Of a DNA stretch of 64,000 nt, positions 16,974 through 24,624 are shown piece by piece; position 1 is the first letter of the stretch, and the number at the start of each line of letters is the position of its first letter. The stretch is from Planctomycetota bacterium (lineage in GTDB: Bacteria > Planctomycetota > Planctomycetia > Gemmatales > Gemmataceae). A model generated the notes under the pieces. The model worked only from the letters and a program-made list of their open reading frames with translations, was not told where the DNA came from and did no database searches. The translations under genes and the position numbers were made by a program. Where the stretch lies: assembly GCA_003671255.1 (NCBI GenBank), contig QWPF01000003.1, positions 1-64,000 on the forward strand. The letters run 5' to 3'.

Positions 16974-19900
16974 ATGAATAATCGATTCCCCAACATAAAA
17001 GCCTCTACTGCTTTTACTCTTACATTACTTTTTTTAGCGCAAGCAAATCTTGTTCTTGCGCAAGAGCCCGAAAAGCTGCCTGCTGGGGCCAAAGTTGAAA
17101 AAATCTCCATCACCCCGGCTTCGCTCGATCTGGCGGGCCCTTTCTCTTATTCCCAAGTTTTGCTAACAGGTATTTTAAACACAGGCGAAAATGCCGACCT
17201 TACCCGACTTGGTAAATGGACTGTTCCAGAAGACTTGGTTAAAATTTCTCCCTCGGGCCTTATCTCTTCCCTTAAAGATGGTGCGGGGATGATTTCCGCC
17301 TCTTTTGATGGAAAGACTGTTTCCATACCCATAAAAATTTCTCAGACTAAAAGCCTCGCACCCACTAGCTTTATCAACGATGTTATGCCTCTTCTCGCAC
17401 GAACCGGCTGCAACCAAGGCACTTGCCATGGTTCTGCTGAAGGAAAAAACGGCTTTAAACTTAGCCTTCGTGGCTACGATTCACTTTTTGATCACAGATC
17501 ACTTACCGATGACCTTGAAGGTCGAAGGTTTAACCGGGCTGCTCCTGATTCCAGCCTTATGCTCTTAAAAGCTTCCGGGCAAACCCCGCATGCCGGCGGA
17601 TCTCTCATCCAACCGGGCGACCGAACCTACGAAATTCTGCGAAAATGGATTGCTGAAGGCGTCAAGTACGACCCCTCCACTCCTAAAGTTTCTAGAATCG
17701 AGGTTTTCCCTAAAGATTTCGTTCTCCCACTTCCCGGCATGAAACAACAAATGCTTGTCAAAGCATTCTACCCAGACAACACCAGCAGAGATGTTACTGC
17801 CGAAGCATTTCTTGAAAGCAGTAATATCGATGCAGCACTTGTAGAAAAGAATGGCGTAGTACAAGGTTTGAGAAGGGGAGAAGCTACGGTTCTTGCTAGA
17901 TTTGAGGGCAATTATGCTGCCTCCACCTTCATCATCATGGGGGATCGCAAGAACTTTAAATGGGCGCCTCAGATCGAAAACAACTTTATTGATCACTTGG
18001 TATTTGAAAAACTTCAATCCATTAAAGTGCTGCCTAGCGGCCTATGCAGCGACACCGAGTTTCTGCGCAGAATCACTCTCGACCTTACTGGCCTGCCCCC
18101 GACTTCTGAGGCGGTAAAAGCCTTTCTTGCAGACAAACGCGAAAGTAAGACAAAGCGCGACGAAGTGATTGACAAGCTCGTTGGCTCAGCCGATTACATC
18201 GAACATTGGACCAACAAATGGGCCGATCTTTTACAAGTCAACAAATTATATTTAGGAGATCAAGGCGCAGCAAAGCTTAACAGCTACATCCGTGATTTAA
18301 TTGCAACCAACAAGCCCTACAACAAATTTGCCAGCGAAATCCTCACTAGCTCTGGGTCGAATTTGGAAAACCCTGCTGCAAGCTACTTTAAAATATTGCG
18401 AGACCCTGCTGCGGCTGCAGAAAATAGTACCCACCTTTTTCTGGGCGTCCGATTCAATTGCAACAAATGCCACGATCATCCATTCGAACGCTGGACCCAA
18501 GACCAGTACTACCAGCTTTCTGCTTATTTCGCCCAAATATCTAGAGTGGAAGACCAAAAGTACAAAGGTCAAAAAGTTGGTGGCAGTGCAGTTGAAGGTG
18601 CCCAACCCCTGGTTGAAGTGATTCAAGATTTAAAATCCGGGGAAATGAAACATGAGCGAACGGGATTGGTTGCACCGCCTCAGTTTCCTTTCGCATTGAA
18701 AGACAAAGCGGCTGATAACTCCAGCAGAAGACAGCAGTTGGCCCACTGGGTCACCTCGAAGGAAAACCCTTATTTTGCCCGTAGCTTTGTCAACAGGCAA
18801 TGGGCCTATTTAATGGGCGTTGGCCTTATCGAACCGATTGACGATATCCGAGCTGGAAACCCTTCTTCAAACCCCATGCTCCTCGAGAAACTTGCAGCAG
18901 AATTCATCCAAAGTGAATTCAACATCCAGCACATCGTCAAGCTTATTTGTAAATCACGGGTTTATCAGCTTTCTGTTCAAACCAATGATTGGAACAAAGA
19001 TGATGAATCCAATTTCTCCCATGCCTTGGCACGCAGGCTGCCTGCTGAGGTTCTCTTTGATTCCATTCATCGTGCAACCGGTTCTATCACCAAACTTCCA
19101 GGCGTACCCGCTGGCACCAGAGCCGCACAATTAGTTGATGCTTCGGTTGATGTTGGTGGCGGGTTCTTTCAATTGTTTGGCAAACCCCCACGCCAAAGTG
19201 CTTGCGAATGCGAAAGATCTTCCTCCATGATGCTCGGGCCCGTTTTAAGTTTGGTAAACGGCCCAGTCATTGGCGATGCTGTTCGCGACCCTAACAACCT
19301 TATCGCAAAGCTTCTAGGCACCCAAAAAGACGACTCAAAACTAGTTGAAGAATTGTTTCTCAGTGTTTTAAATCGGCCTCCAACCCAACCCGAAATCAAT
19401 GCAGGCTTAAAAGCCCTCAAAGATGGCGAACCAGAATTCCAACCCCTGATGGAAGAATTTAATCGCAGAGCAGAGGCCCTCGAAATTCACAAGAAAAGTG
19501 AATCACAGCGCATCACACAGTGGGAAAAATCCTACACCAAAGTTGCGGAGTGGGAAAACATCAAAACCTCCACGGCATCTGCGAAATCTAAAGCTAAATT
19601 GACAAAACTCGATGATGGAAGCTTTCTTGCCAGTGGCGAAAATCCACTCCAAGAAACCATCACTGTAAAAATCCCTGTTGATAAACAGGCTTGGACTGGC
19701 ATTTTGCTTGAAGTCTTACCCCACGACTCCCTACTACCAACCAAAGGGCCCGGCCGTGCGCCCAATGGCAACTTTGTTCTCAACGAATTTAAAGCTACTT
19801 TTAACCTCGATGGGCAAAAGCCCATGCCCCTTCCTCTTACTAATCCAAAGTCCACTTTTAACCAACCGACTTTCCCCATCGCCAACGCCATTGATAACAA

Positions 19901-20318
19901 TTTAACCACTGGTTGGGCTATTGCACCCGAGTTTGGCAAACCAAACTCCGCTTATTTTCAAATTCAAAACCCCGCACTTATCACTAATAAAGGTGAGATA
20001 ACCATTACTCTAATTCAAAATTTTGGCACCCAGCATACTCTGGGTAGGTTCAGAATTTCCCTCACTAAATCGCAGGGCCAAGTTCAGCCCTTCGGTGCAG
20101 AATCTGAGCTCGTTAAAATTCTACTGTTGGAACCTGCCAAAAGAAATCCCATGCAGATAAATGCTGTTTTAGCAGCCTTCAGGGATCAAGATGCAGAATT
20201 GATCCGACTGCAAAACAATCTTTCTTCCTTCGGTAAGCCAATCGATAAAAGACAGGTCGGGGCACAAGATCTCGTCTGGGCGTTACTTAACTCAAAGGCT
20301 TTTCAATTTAACCACTAA
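16974..20318 (+). CDS. DUF1549/DUF1553 planctomycete cytochrome protein
   Basis: A secreted protein of 1114 residues with a signal peptide ending near LVLAQ. A bacterial Ig-like (BIG2) stretch covers about residues 40-125. A cytochrome-like segment has an unusual CNQGTCH motif (Cys146, Cys151, His152), and a second Ig-like stretch follows at about 235-325. DUF1549 follows from ~340 (FLRRITLDLTGLPPT, then CNKCHDHPFERW with a normal CxxCH at Cys496-Cys499). DUF1553 starts near 600 (FARSFVNRQWAYLMGVGLI). The C-terminus holds an extra beta-rich region of ~200 residues before the closing LVWALLNSKAFQFNH. These proteins are numerous in Planctomycetota; their function is still unclear. The ribosome binding site is CAGGAG. 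Confidence 0.92.
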   Translation: MNNRFPNIKASTAFTLTLLFLAQANLVLAQEPEKLPAGAKVEKISITPASLDLAGPFSYSQVLLTGILNTGENADLTRLGKWTVPEDLVKISPSGLISSLKDGAGMISASFDGKTVSIPIKISQTKSLAPTSFINDVMPLLARTGCNQGTCHGSAEGKNGFKLSLRGYDSLFDHRSLTDDLEGRRFNRAAPDSSLMLLKASGQTPHAGGSLIQPGDRTYEILRKWIAEGVKYDPSTPKVSRIEVFPKDFVLPLPGMKQQMLVKAFYPDNTSRDVTAEAFLESSNIDAALVEKNGVVQGLRRGEATVLARFEGNYAASTFIIMGDRKNFKWAPQIENNFIDHLVFEKLQSIKVLPSGLCSDTEFLRRITLDLTGLPPTSEAVKAFLADKRESKTKRDEVIDKLVGSADYIEHWTNKWADLLQVNKLYLGDQGAAKLNSYIRDLIATNKPYNKFASEILTSSGSNLENPAASYFKILRDPAAAAENSTHLFLGVRFNCNKCHDHPFERWTQDQYYQLSAYFAQISRVEDQKYKGQKVGGSAVEGAQPLVEVIQDLKSGEMKHERTGLVAPPQFPFALKDKAADNSSRRQQLAHWVTSKENPYFARSFVNRQWAYLMGVGLIEPIDDIRAGNPSSNPMLLEKLAAEFIQSEFNIQHIVKLICKSRVYQLSVQTNDWNKDDESNFSHALARRLPAEVLFDSIHRATGSITKLPGVPAGTRAAQLVDASVDVGGGFFQLFGKPPRQSACECERSSSMMLGPVLSLVNGPVIGDAVRDPNNLIAKLLGTQKDDSKLVEELFLSVLNRPPTQPEINAGLKALKDGEPEFQPLMEEFNRRAEALEIHKKSESQRITQWEKSYTKVAEWENIKTSTASAKSKAKLTKLDDGSFLASGENPLQETITVKIPVDKQAWTGILLEVLPHDSLLPTKGPGRAPNGNFVLNEFKATFNLDGQKPMPLPLTNPKSTFNQPTFPIANAIDNNLTTGWAIAPEFGKPNSAYFQIQNPALITNKGEITITLIQNFGTQHTLGRFRISLTKSQGQVQPFGAESELVKILLLEPAKRNPMQINAVLAAFRDQDAELIRLQNNLSSFGKPIDKRQVGAQDLVWALLNSKAFQFNH

Positions 20319-20320
20319 TC

Positions 20321-20380
20321 AAATTGCAGATGCTGCATACCCGTTACATGAAACCATTTTTCTGGTATGCTTTGCAATTT
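20321..20380. other. Long two-part inverted repeat after DUF1549 gene
   Basis: AAATTGCA (20321-20328) pairs with TGCAATTT (20373-20380) and GCATACC (20335-20341) with GGTATGC (20364-20370), giving a 15-bp interrupted stem. There is no following T-run, so it is not a standard intrinsic terminator on the plus strand. It could stabilise or process the 3' end of the upstream mRNA. Confidence 0.6.
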
Positions 20381-20450
20381 TGAAACCATTAACTTTTATT
20401 GAACCCATTGTATTTGGTTTTTATCATTCATCGTTTGGAGCATTGTTGTC

Positions 20451-21260
20451 ATGGCAACAAAATGGATCGTACGGCATGGTGCAATGCGCTTGATGGGAGA
20501 ATACGATCCTGCTTTGACTACCTATGTTAAGGGCGCAACCGTCATCATTCAAACGCCAAGAGGTCAGGAATCTGGTGAAATTCTATGTGAATCAACGGCA
20601 GACTCACTTAAATGGCTGGTAGATCCAACCAAGGGCACAATTGTTCGCGAAGCAACCCTTCAAGATACCCAATGCATTGCGCAAAACAAAAAGCTGGAAG
20701 CAAGGGCCATCAATACCTGCTGCAAATTTTCCGAAAAAAGAGGCATTCAGCTTACGATGGTTGATGCTGAACTTCTATTTGGCGCAGAGAGGCTTATCTT
20801 TTATTACCTTTCCGATAGCAGAATTGACTTCAGGGATCTGGTAAAAGACCTTGCGAAAGAATTTCAAACTCGCATCGAAATGAGGCAGATAGGCGTCCGC
20901 GATGAAGCAAAACTTCTTGCAGACTTTGGAGATTGTGGCAAGCCTGTTTGTTGCAACTCTCATATGATCGAGATGCCTCCGGTTTCCATGAAAATGGCTC
21001 GCATGCAAAAAGCTTCTCTTGATCCTGCTAAAATATCTGGAAGGTGTGGCAGGTTAAAATGTTGCCTTCGGTTCGAACAGGATGTATATGATCAGCATCA
21101 GCAAGAATTGCCTGAGCTAGGGTCATTGATAATAACGGAAAAAGGCAAAGGCCGTGTATTAGCACAGGAACTTCTTTCGCGCAGGCTTCTGGTAGAGTTT
21201 GAAGATGGTCGTAGAATTTCCATTATGCATTCAGAAGTTCTAAATGTTTCTGCAAATTAA
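20451..21260 (+). CDS. ricT: PSP1-domain protein RicT (YaaT-like)
   Basis: The 269-residue product matches the PSP1/RicT family. In Bacillus, RicT (YaaT) forms an Fe-S-containing complex with RicA and RicF that stimulates RNase Y-dependent mRNA processing. The family cysteine clusters are present: GDCGKPVCCNS near residue 160 and GRCGRLKCCLRFE near residue 200. The PSP1 core (FGAERLIFYYLSDSRIDFRD) is also typical. TTTGGAG precedes the ATG. It is the first of three closely spaced genes with the Minf_1886 and small membrane protein genes. ricA and ricF are not seen. Confidence 0.9.
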   Translation: MATKWIVRHGAMRLMGEYDPALTTYVKGATVIIQTPRGQESGEILCESTADSLKWLVDPTKGTIVREATLQDTQCIAQNKKLEARAINTCCKFSEKRGIQLTMVDAELLFGAERLIFYYLSDSRIDFRDLVKDLAKEFQTRIEMRQIGVRDEAKLLADFGDCGKPVCCNSHMIEMPPVSMKMARMQKASLDPAKISGRCGRLKCCLRFEQDVYDQHQQELPELGSLIITEKGKGRVLAQELLSRRLLVEFEDGRRISIMHSEVLNVSAN

Positions 21261-21284
21261 ACACTTAGGGAATAAATAAAAGTC

Positions 21285-21707
21285 ATGGGTTCTTATCATC
21301 CTAAAATCCACGAAATCATAAAGAAAGACCCAAGGTTTCCCTATGAGGCCTATGAGTTTCTTTTTCAAGCACTTGCATATACTCAAAAAATGCTAGGGAA
21401 AATTAAGCCCCCCGATGGAGAAGAACCCGCCAAGGAACATCATGTTTCAGGCAGACAATTGATCGAAGGGATTCGAAAATTTGCTCTTGAAGAGTTCGGC
21501 CTGATGGCGCGGTGTGTTTTCAACCAATGGGGAATCAAAAAAACCGGCGATTTCGGAAACATGGTTTTCAACCTTGTCGAAATCGGACTCATGAGCAAAA
21601 CCGATAATGACTCCATGAATGATTTTGAAGATATATTCGATATTGAAACTGGGCTTATGCATGATTATGTGATTGCTTTTAGGCCTGAAAATGAGAGAGC
21701 ACGATGA
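21285..21707 (+). CDS. Minf_1886-family protein
   Basis: A 140-residue soluble protein of a conserved bacterial family common in Planctomycetes and Verrucomicrobia. Typical sequence includes DPRFPYEAYEFLFQALAYTQ, HHVSGRQLIEGIRKFALEEF and the end block DFGNMVFNLVEIGLMSKTDN. No enzymatic motif is visible and no function is known to me. The gene follows ricT by 24 bp and its stop overlaps the next start by 4 bp (ATGA), so the three genes probably form an operon. Confidence 0.82.
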   Translation: MGSYHPKIHEIIKKDPRFPYEAYEFLFQALAYTQKMLGKIKPPDGEEPAKEHHVSGRQLIEGIRKFALEEFGLMARCVFNQWGIKKTGDFGNMVFNLVEIGLMSKTDNDSMNDFEDIFDIETGLMHDYVIAFRPENERAR

Positions 21708-22162
21708 AGCCAAACCGCTTGAGGCTTCTCCTCGCCATGGGTTTGTTTTTATCTTGGATCAGTTATTTGGGATTTTTGGTCGCCCATACCACGCGTGGTA
21801 CGGATGGCAAACCTGTGCGCTTATCCCATCCCCAATTCTTAACCTCTGAACTCGACTTGATCCTTGAAGTTACCGACCAAGAAAACATCGTTCTTACCCG
21901 GGTTACCGAGGTCCTTTATTCTTCTTTAAAAGATAAAACGCCTAAAGTTGGTGATTCTTTAACAATTAACAATCTGGAACTACCCGGAAATTTAGTGAAT
22001 GAAAAAAAATCTTGGCTCGTCCCCCTTCGAACCACAGACTCAGGAAAATCATTTGAAATCATGCCGGTTCCCTCCTCACCCGGCTTTTCAGGCAGAACCT
22101 TAAAAATTTACCCTGCTTTAGATGGGGTTTTACGCCAATATAAGCTTTTACCCAAACCTTAA
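21704..22162 (+). CDS. Small membrane-anchored protein of unknown function
   Basis: The 152-residue protein starts with a membrane or signal segment (LLLAMGLFLSWISYLGFLVA) and continues with a beta-rich extracytoplasmic domain (SELDLILEVTDQENIVLTRV, KVGDSLTINNLELPGNLV). I do not recognise the family. Its start overlaps the Minf_1886 gene stop by 4 bp, which points to translational coupling. The next 120 bp hold only the candidate promoter of the tRNA cluster. Confidence 0.7.
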   Translation: MKPNRLRLLLAMGLFLSWISYLGFLVAHTTRGTDGKPVRLSHPQFLTSELDLILEVTDQENIVLTRVTEVLYSSLKDKTPKVGDSLTINNLELPGNLVNEKKSWLVPLRTTDSGKSFEIMPVPSSPGFSGRTLKIYPALDGVLRQYKLLPKP

Positions 22163-22229
22163 ATCCCTTCAAATGCATCAATATTTACAAAAAAACAAAT
22201 GTAAATACACTTAGAATGTTGTTTTCGCC

Positions 22230-22258
22230 TTGCCTTAAGACAATAGCTGGCCTATATT
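22230..22258 (+). promoter_or_regulatory. Candidate sigma70-type promoter of tRNA-tuf cluster
   Basis: TTGCCT (22230-22235) and TATATT (22253-22258) are separated by exactly 17 bases. Transcription would start near 22265, about 17 bases before the first tRNA. This rests on motif fit only. Confidence 0.5.
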
Positions 22259-22281
22259 TACTTTTCTCCAAGGCTAGCAAT

Positions 22282-22353
22282 GCTAGCGTAGCTCAATGGC
22301 AGAGCACTGGTTTTGTAAACCAGCGGTTGAGGGTTCAAGTCCCTCCGCTAGCT
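22282..22353 (+). tRNA. tRNA-Thr (TGT)
   Basis: A 72-nt cloverleaf. Acceptor GCTAGCG pairs with CGCTAGC, the anticodon arm is CTGGT-TTTGTAA-ACCAG and the T arm is GAGGG-TTCAAGT-CCCTC. It is the first gene of the tRNA cluster upstream of tuf. Confidence 0.95.
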
Positions 22354-22480
22354 CTGGTTGGGGCGGTTGGAAGATAGCTTTGTAGAAAATTTTGCAGGGA
22401 TTTGTTGGTTTTAATTTTTGCGCCTTCAGAGTTTGAACATGGGTGAGTGTAACTCTGCTTTTTAGGCGAAAAATTCAGCC

Positions 22481-22564
22481 GGGTAGGTGGCCGAGCGGCC
22501 AATGGCAACAGACTGTAAATCTGTCGGACTTTGTCCTACGGGGGTTCGAATCCCTCTCTACCCA
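22481..22564 (+). tRNA. tRNA-Tyr (GTA)
   Basis: An 84-nt class II tRNA. Acceptor GGGTAGG pairs with TCTACCC (G7:U66 wobble), the anticodon loop CTGTAAA gives GTA, a long variable arm follows, and the discriminator is A. Confidence 0.95.
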
Positions 22565-22592
22565 CTGGGATTTCTGTAAGATTATCTGCCAT

Positions 22593-22663
22593 GCGGGTGT
22601 AGCTCAATGGCAGAGCACCTGCCTTCCACGCAGGCTATGGGAGTTCGATTCTCCTCACCCGCT
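22593..22663 (+). tRNA. tRNA-Gly (TCC)
   Basis: A 71-nt cloverleaf. Acceptor GCGGGTG pairs with CACCCGC, the anticodon arm is CCTGC-CTTCCAC-GCAGG, the T arm is GGGAG-TTCGATT-CTCCT, and the discriminator is T. Confidence 0.95.
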
Positions 22664-22690
22664 TTGTGGTTCCCTAAAAAGTTCCACTAC

Positions 22691-22762
<72 letters not shown>

Positions 22763-22798
22763 ATTTAGTAAGTCCGGGCACTTACTACCAATGACTAT

Positions 22799-22831
22799 CC
22801 CAGTGTCTCACTGGGGGTTCACTTGTTTTTT
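22799..22831 (+). terminator. Intrinsic terminator between tRNA cluster and tuf
   Basis: CCCAGTG (22799-22805) and CACTGGG (22809-22815) form a perfect 7-bp stem with a 3-base loop. A run of six T ends at 22831. It would end the tRNA transcript or partly attenuate reading into tuf. Confidence 0.7.
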
Positions 22832-22929
22832 AAAATTTACAGGTGTATTTTATTGGTTTTTTCCTAGAATCTTGGATGTGGCTTTTGTAGGCATCCTTGT
22901 TAACCTTATTTTGATCTTTCGGAGGCGTG

Positions 22930-24144
22930 ATGGCTAAGGAAATTTTCAATCGTAATAAACCCCATGTTAATGTTGGAACCATTGGGCATATTGACCATGG
23001 CAAAACCACAACAACAGCGGCTATCGTCGCTCGTCGAGCTCACATCAACAAAATCCTGAAATTCAAGGATTACAAGGAAATCGCAAAAGGCGGTACCGTC
23101 CGCGATGATCTCAAAACCGTCACCATCGCTGTTGCACATGTTGAATACGAAACCAACAAACGCCACTATGCACACATCGATTGCCCAGGGCATGCTGACT
23201 ATATCAAAAACATGATTACTGGCGCAGCACAAATGGATGGTGCCATCCTTGTGGTTGCTGCAAACGATGGACCAATGCCACAAACGCGCGAACATATTTT
23301 GCTCGCCCGCCAAGTGGGTGTGCCTAAAGTGGTTGTTTACCTTAACAAAGTTGATCTCGTTGATGATCCAGAACTTCTTGAACTTGTGGAAATGGAAATT
23401 CGCGAACTTCTTAACAAGTATGAATTCCCAGGCGACGAAGTGCCAATCATTCGTGGAAGCTCGCTTCCTGTTATGCTTTCAGGTGGCAAAGATGATGCTG
23501 CTGGCAAATGCCTCGACGACCTTATGGATGCCTTGGATACCTATATCCCTGACCCTATTCGTGAAGAAGACAAGCCTTTCTTGATGAGCATCGAAGATGT
23601 GTTCTCAATCAAAGGTCGTGGTACTGTTGCTACTGGCCGTATCGAACGCGGTGCTTGTAAAGTTGGTGACGAAGTTGAACTTCTTGGGCTTCGCAAGGAT
23701 CCAGTGAAAACCGTTATCACAGGTATCGAAATGTTCCAGAAGACCCTCGACAGAGGCCAAGCTGGTGACAATGTTGGTGTTTTGCTTCGTGGTATTGACC
23801 GCGATGGCGTTGAACGAGGTCAGGTTCTTGCAAAGCCAGGCAGTATCAACATTCATACCAAATTCGAATGTTCAATCTATGTGCTTAGCAAAGAGGAAGG
23901 TGGTCGTCACACCGCATTCTTCAGCGGCTATCGTCCCCAATTCTATTTCCGTACCACCGATGTTACAGGATCTGTAACTTTGTCTGCTGGGGTTGAAATG
24001 TGTATGCCCGGTGACAATGTTAAAAGTTTAGTGGTTCAACTTTTGCCAGATTCTCCAATTGCTATGGAAGAAGGCCTCCGCTTTGCAATTCGAGAAGGTG
24101 GCAGAACTGTTGGATCAGGCGTGGTAACCAAGATTCTTGAGTAA
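22930..24144 (+). CDS. tuf: Elongation factor Tu
   Basis: EF-Tu delivers aminoacyl-tRNA to the ribosome. The 404-residue product has all GTPase motifs: GHIDHGKT (19-26), DCPGH (84-88) and NKVDL. Domains 2 and 3 are normal ([31 protein letters not shown]). Switch I is divergent: the usual ARGITINTSHVEYE is [13 protein letters not shown] with a two-residue longer approach ([11 protein letters not shown]). The Mg2+/GTP threonine is kept as Thr65. The ATG at 22930 is chosen because GGAGG ends 4 bp upstream; the GTG at 22927 is too close to that site. It follows four tRNA genes. Confidence 0.97.
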   Translation: MAKEIFNRNKPHVNVGTIGHIDHGKTTTTAAIVARRAHINKILKFKDYKEIAKGGTVRDDLKTVTIAVAHVEYETNKRHYAHIDCPGHADYIKNMITGAAQMDGAILVVAANDGPMPQTREHILLARQVGVPKVVVYLNKVDLVDDPELLELVEMEIRELLNKYEFPGDEVPIIRGSSLPVMLSGGKDDAAGKCLDDLMDALDTYIPDPIREEDKPFLMSIEDVFSIKGRGTVATGRIERGACKVGDEVELLGLRKDPVKTVITGIEMFQKTLDRGQAGDNVGVLLRGIDRDGVERGQVLAKPGSINIHTKFECSIYVLSKEEGGRHTAFFSGYRPQFYFRTTDVTGSVTLSAGVEMCMPGDNVKSLVVQLLPDSPIAMEEGLRFAIREGGRTVGSGVVTKILE

Positions 24145-24166
24145 TACCACCAAGGTTAAAGCCGTG

Positions 24167-24212
24167 GGGCGCCCGCACGGGAAAGATTTCCATTCGGGTG
24201 CCCTTAGTTTTT
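24167..24212 (+). terminator. Intrinsic terminator after tuf
   Basis: GGGCGCCCG (24167-24175) pairs with CGGGTGCCC (24195-24203) with one G-U pair, followed by TTAGTTTTT. It lies between tuf and rpmG and should reduce or end tuf transcription. Confidence 0.8.
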
Positions 24213-24237
24213 AGGCCATTTGTTATTGGAGTTTAAG

Positions 24238-24390
24238 ATGCGTGAATATGTTTGGCTAGAATGCACTGAATCAGGCGAACGCAACTACAGGGCTCAGAAA
24301 GAAACTCGTGGCCCAGAACGCCTCGAACTTAAGAAATATTGTCCAAAATTGCGTAAGGTTACTATTCATAAAGAAACCCGCAAAAAGTAA
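24238..24390 (+). CDS. rpmG: Ribosomal protein L33
   Basis: A 50-residue L33 of the large subunit (REYVWLECTESGERNYRAQK, then RLELKKYCPKLRKVTIHKE). Zinc-binding L33 has two CxxC pairs. Here only one cysteine of each pair remains (Cys9 and Cys35), so zinc binding is probably lost. It lies between tuf and tRNA-Trp, the usual place for rpmG near secE in many bacteria. Confidence 0.95.
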   Translation: MREYVWLECTESGERNYRAQKETRGPERLELKKYCPKLRKVTIHKETRKK

Positions 24391-24394
24391 TTTC

Positions 24395-24430
24395 AACCAA
24401 CCTGGTGTTTGTGATAAGATGGGGTTGGTT
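24395..24430. other. 8-bp inverted repeat between rpmG and tRNA-Trp
   Basis: AACCAACC (24395-24402) and GGTTGGTT (24423-24430) are perfectly complementary across a 20-base loop. It may be a processing signal ahead of the tRNA. There is no T-run. Confidence 0.45.
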
Positions 24431-24441
24431 TCATGGATAAT

Positions 24442-24514
24442 ACGGGTGTAGCTCAACTGGCAGAGCACCGGTCTCCAAAACCGGGGGTTGAAGGTTCGAC
24501 TCCCTCCGCCCGTG
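24442..24514 (+). tRNA. tRNA-Trp (CCA)
   Basis: A 73-nt cloverleaf. Acceptor ACGGGTG pairs with CGCCCGT, the anticodon arm is CCGGT-CTCCAAA-ACCGG and the discriminator is G, as expected for tRNA-Trp. It lies between rpmG and secE, a placement conserved in many bacteria. Confidence 0.95.
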
Positions 24515-24624
24515 TTCTTAATAATATTATCGGGAAAAAAAATATTTTTCTCATATGATCTTCTTTGGCGAACAATTGCTAACTCGCCTGGTTTTTTCAA
24601 ACTGTCGGTATTCGTAGGACAAAA

